NCBI RefSeq assembly: GCF_019649055.1
Contig: NW_026570345.1
Location: 62,001-126,000 of the forward strand
DNA length: 64,000 nt
Source of the DNA: Paramacrobiotus metropolitanus
Lineage: Eukaryota > Tardigrada > Eutardigrada > Parachela > Macrobiotidae
Reading direction: 5' to 3'
Under the pieces are notes generated by a model. It was not told the DNA's origin. It was given only the letters and a program-made list of their open reading frames with translations, and did no database searches. The position numbers and the translations under genes are program-made. Below, one piece after another: positions 60,420-64,000 of the stretch (position 1 is its first letter; the number at the start of each line of letters is the position of its first letter).

Positions 60420-61440
60420 CTTGCTTTGCTTGCTTTTTACACCAGTTCGCATTTTTAACAACGGCATGAACCAATTCCCAAGTATTCACTTAGTTTTATA
60501 ATAACTGTAAGTTTAATATAATACGCTCTAGCAAGTGGTTAAGACATTCATTTTAGTAAATAGACTTACTGATGTACGCCTACGGTAAGCAAGACATTAA
60601 TTAAGTATATTAAATACGTCAGTAATCAAGTGAATTATAGATTAAAGTTGTAACAGCTTCGCCCAAGGCGTTGCCGCATTTCTCATTTGCACACCTGTTG
60701 AATTTCTTAAACAGTAAATCATTCACCAAAACTGCACAAAAAGTATTAGTTGAAGTTTCCTCGGTAAAAATTAATGCGAATGTACACGAATACTGGCAGA
60801 CATCAGTGGATTACTTCGTGAATGCTCCGAAATAAAGAAAATGTTACAGCGGACCACGAAATACTTTTCATAACAAACAATTCCAATATTAGTTTCGCAA
60901 ATATAAACGGCGCTAGGGATACTTCCGCGCGTTCTCGTTCCTGCTACATAACTGCTGATAAATAATAATCATTCAACTTCACGTTCTAGGGACAGAAACC
61001 GATGCTACGATAAGTCGAAACGACGAAAAACAACAGTACTGTACTTTTGGAGAGACTAAAAATTCTACTGCATAACGAGGATAAAGGAGATTGAATATCC
61101 AGTACAGACGTACGAGTACGGTAAAAAATTGTTAGTACGATACCCGTATTATGCAAACGCAAAAAATTTGAACGAACTGAACTGTTATCAGCAACTGCTG
61201 AGAACGCTTCGCAAAACAAAACGAAAGAATAAAATTTTTGCTAAAGAGGACAAACACTCACAGATTCCGACGGGACGCTCCGAATGAACAATGACGGGCT
61301 ACTGGGGTTCTACATACGAGGAGTCTAGGAACATGGGAACGCCTGGTACGTTCCAGCAATCCTTCTTCTCAAAGCAGATCGATATTATAGACTTTATGAG
61401 TGGATCAATACGTTTTATCATTTAAGTTATTAGTTTTCCT
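60420..61440. repeat. Third diverged copy of the 39-41-kb upstream flank
   Basis: Shows diverged versions of ACCAATTCCCAAGTATTCAC (60,470), the TTAATTAAGTATxTTAAATA stretch (60,597), and the exon-like segment at 61,265-61,340 that parallels 41,318-41,395. It runs directly into block B. No gene is supported. Confidence 0.5.
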
Positions 61441-61489
61441 TTACCTGAATGATTACCAAAAATTGTCTGCAAAAACTGTCTGATGGTGA

Positions 61490-63478
61490 AGGATCGGCGT
61501 TATAGTGCTGGCGACGCGTGGTCTCGCTATCGATGCCGCTTTCCACGCCATACTTCTCGCCATACTTGAGATTCTTATAAGAGCTTCGTGCGGGAGGTGG
61601 ACTGCTCGGGACATCGAACTCCAGGTCCATGTCGTTGCGCTGACGGTCGCGATTCAGGAGGGCGCGCACTTCGCGGCGGTGCTGACCGCCCGGGGCGCAG
61701 AAGTTTATAGTTCGTAGCGGTTACTGCGGGATTATTGGTCCTGCTTGTCGGAGAATTTGTAATGTTCCGCACCGCTGTACGTCAAACCACCGTCATTACG
61801 CGAGCACAATGTGCAGGTTTCCAGTTAAAATTATTATATATATACAATACCTATAAAATAATTCATCAATATAATTAATATTTTATATGAATATAATTAT
61901 AATAATAATAACAACATGGTAATAATAGTTTATCACCTGTGGCACGTTTCGTACCAAAGAAAAAAAGTGAATCGTTTTTCTCTCCTTGTAGTCCCATTAG
62001 ACATCTGTATACATGCTGTAGCACCCTGTAGACCTATCGGTAGTCACCTGGCTTCTTGGGATGTATACACCGTGTCTACAACGGTGTCTACAGGTTGTCT
62101 ACAGGGTGTCTACCGGTTGCCTACAGATGTCTACCGGTGTATACAGGCAGGCATTCTTAGGTTCAGCTGGATGTTCTGCTGTATACACCGGTAGTTACCT
62201 GTAGACAGCCTGTAGACACCCCTGTAGACATACTGTAGTCACCTGGTTTCTTAGGCTTTTTTGGATGTTTACAGGTTGTCTACAGGGTGTCCACAGGATG
62301 TCTACAGGTTGTCTACAGATGTCTACCGCTGTATACAGGTAGCCCTTCTTAGGTTCAGTTCGATGCTCTGCCTGTATACACCGGTAGTCACCTGTAGACA
62401 GCCCGTAGACACCACTGTAGACATACTGTAGTCACCTGGTTTCTTAGGTTTTCTTGGGATGTATACAGGTTGTCTACGGGGTGTCTACAGGTTGTCTACA
62501 GATGACTACTGCGACTACAAGACGGAAAAAAACGTTCCAGTTTTTTTCTTTGGTACGAAACGTTCCATTTATAAGTTTATTGCAAGATTTTGTCGAAGAC
62601 GCTAACAGTGGTAGAATCAAGCTTTTAACGTCAACTGTAGTGAAGTGGCAATTCTGGCATTTTCTGCCTCAGCTTGATGATTGCTATATTCTTCTAGTGC
62701 AAAAACTGGCTGAAAACTACTTTGTCTGAATTCCATGTTAAGCTTTTTATTATCATCGTTGTTCTTGAAATAACTGCATTAATAATAAAATATTCAGCAG
62801 AAATTTGATTTTAGCAGACGAGTTAAAAATAGTAGGAGGCCGAGGAAACGTAAAAACAGAAAACCAATTTTATATTTTACAGAAAATCAAAATCAATTTT
62901 TTTATATATAAAGAAATCTTATACAAATATAGCGATTTTTAACCGTACGTACCCGTAGCGGCTGTCCTGGATGGAGACGCGCAAGTCATGTTGGCCCTGT
63001 GTACGTCCCTTTCATTTCATGGAAAGTTGAGGTTTCCAGTTCAGCGCAGACTTTCAGACCGGGGAAGCGTACCACCATGTCCGGCAGGAAGGGACAACAT
63101 CACTTGGAGTGTTAAGCAGGCGACCCTCAGCTGTCAAGCAGACTGGGAGTTACACAGAAGTCCTTCATGGGGTGATGCTCCGAGGGATTTTCAGGGTGCG
63201 CTGAATGGTGTTCAAGATGGCGGTCAGAGTGGGATGGTCGTACTTCTAGCAGATATGCGCCAGGAACTGCTTGACCTTGGCGAGGACGTCGGGAACACGG
63301 TCCTCCACATCACCGGCACGGATGTTGCGCAGGCAGGCGGTTCCGGATGTAGGAGCGATCGGTGCGAATCATCCAGCGGATGATCTCGTTGATGATTGAC
63401 GCTGTATTCCGATACCTGCACAACGACAGTGTTACTGCTGACTGACTCGGACAAACGAGCGTTACTCACTTGGCGCAT
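61490..63478 (-). pseudogene. Block B gene: truncated duplicate of block A
   Basis: Starts at the shared MRQ codons (63,478). The RWMIRTDRSYIRN segment (about 63,375) is frameshifted soon after, and the middle of the block A gene (from about 55,070 to 55,875) is missing, joined directly to the MVVRFPGLKVCAELET segment (about 63,080-63,030). One base is lost before LRVSIQDSRYG. The SGAEHYKFSDKQDQ exon (about 61,770) meets a TAA where block A has CAA. The next stretch, DLEFDVPSSPPPARSSYKNL (about 61,630), is in frame here though shifted in block A. A 640-bp element sits in its intron. Clearly non-functional. Confidence 0.6.
61934..62573. mobile_element. 640-bp element built of ~195-bp TGTCTACAGG-rich repeats
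   Basis: Flanked by AGTTTAT at 61,927-61,933 and 62,574-62,580; block A at about 54,585 has the uninterrupted site. Both ends carry the inverted motif GTTTCGTACCAAAGAAAAAA. The interior is about 2.5 copies of a ~195-bp unit, each with GTAGTCACCTGGxTTCTTxG, then a run of TGTCTACAGGT variants, then the mirror GTAGACA variants. No coding potential. Confidence 0.85.
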
Positions 63479-63499
63479 GTTGGGTATTTCCATTACGTA

Positions 63500-64000
63500 A
63501 TCGAATACTCCCCGGTGTTTATTTTTTTATACACAGGAAAAAGACAACTCGCATAACAGGGCATGGGCAAGCATTAAAATACTATAAGCAAAGGCATTAT
63601 ATTCACACGCAAAAAGTGAATGTTAATCATCGTGCAAGCTGCGCTAACCGGCAATTTCGCGTCAGATAAAACCCTTCTGATCCGCATCGACGGCTAGAAA
63701 TTTGACTGATCGTAATGCCTTTTATCTTCATTAAGAAATTGCGATACGTCGAAAATATTTTTGTTATAACGTTAGCTACGAAAATGACGGTAAAGCTCTC
63801 AGCAACTACAATTTTAAACCTATAGATCGTACCTGAAATAACAATCATTTACTTCATTAGTGATGTGCGGTAGTTGTCGTACGAAAGCAAAAGTAGAAGC
63901 GAATTTTCATTATGCAAAGTAAACATGGAGTAAACACATAACCACGCTCCGGAAATATTCAAGGTGCCTTATTTTTTGCTGTGATACCGGGAATAATGTA
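63500..64000. repeat. Upstream flank of block B, running off the window
   Basis: Matches 56,280-56,700 upstream of block A (CTCCCCGGTGT, GCATGGGCAAGCAT, CGCATCGACGGCTAG). No gene is supported. Confidence 0.5.

Overview
This window looks like nuclear DNA of an animal, probably an invertebrate. Genes are split by many short GT-AG introns, encoded esterases carry signal peptides, the background is AT-rich with GC-richer exons, and there are many TA-flanked inverted-repeat transposons and diverged segmental duplications. No sign of bacterial operons, Shine-Dalgarno sites, rRNA or tRNA genes was seen. A tardigrade or another small ecdysozoan is only a guess.

Layout. 1-366: the 3' end of a Thr/Pro-rich gene on the + strand. 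0.66-34.9 kb: a minus-strand cluster of five secreted type-B carboxylesterase (COesterase) genes, each with the same ten-exon plan. Two single-domain ricin-B-type beta-trefoil genes sit just upstream of esterases 2 and 3, so the ancestral duplicated unit was apparently lectin then esterase. Esterase 2 reads through all ten exons. Esterases 1, 4 and 5 each carry exactly one 1-base deletion, and esterase 3 carries several lesions. This means either a partly dead gene cluster or uncorrected single-base assembly errors.

14,161-20,258: a 6,098-bp element with ~220-245-bp terminal inverted repeats and a perfect 6-bp target duplication. It has mirrored internal arrays of a 33-bp GTTAAC-containing repeat, two nested inverted-repeat elements and no intact gene. 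The paralogous empty site survives near 31.5 kb. Around it are smaller elements: six TA-flanked inverted-repeat elements (167 bp to 1.1 kb, two of them copies of one family), long foldback elements, a perfectly phased 10-bp satellite and a ~90-bp minisatellite.

37.4-38.8 kb: a three-exon minus-strand gene for a 252-residue coiled-coil protein that I do not recognise. Its tiny first exon and upstream flank recur at 56.2 kb and 63.5 kb in front of decayed genes of another sequence (blocks A and B). 43.0-50.9 kb holds three head-to-tail copies of a ~2.4-2.7-kb unit, with further partial copies at 51.8-52.3 and 57.2-59.1 kb; the units contain minus-strand exon-like segments of an unrecognised family. 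Block B (61.5-63.5 kb) also carries a 640-bp insertion whose empty site is visible in block A.

Coordinates of exons were read by eye from splice signals and paralog comparison. No alignment or database search was run.
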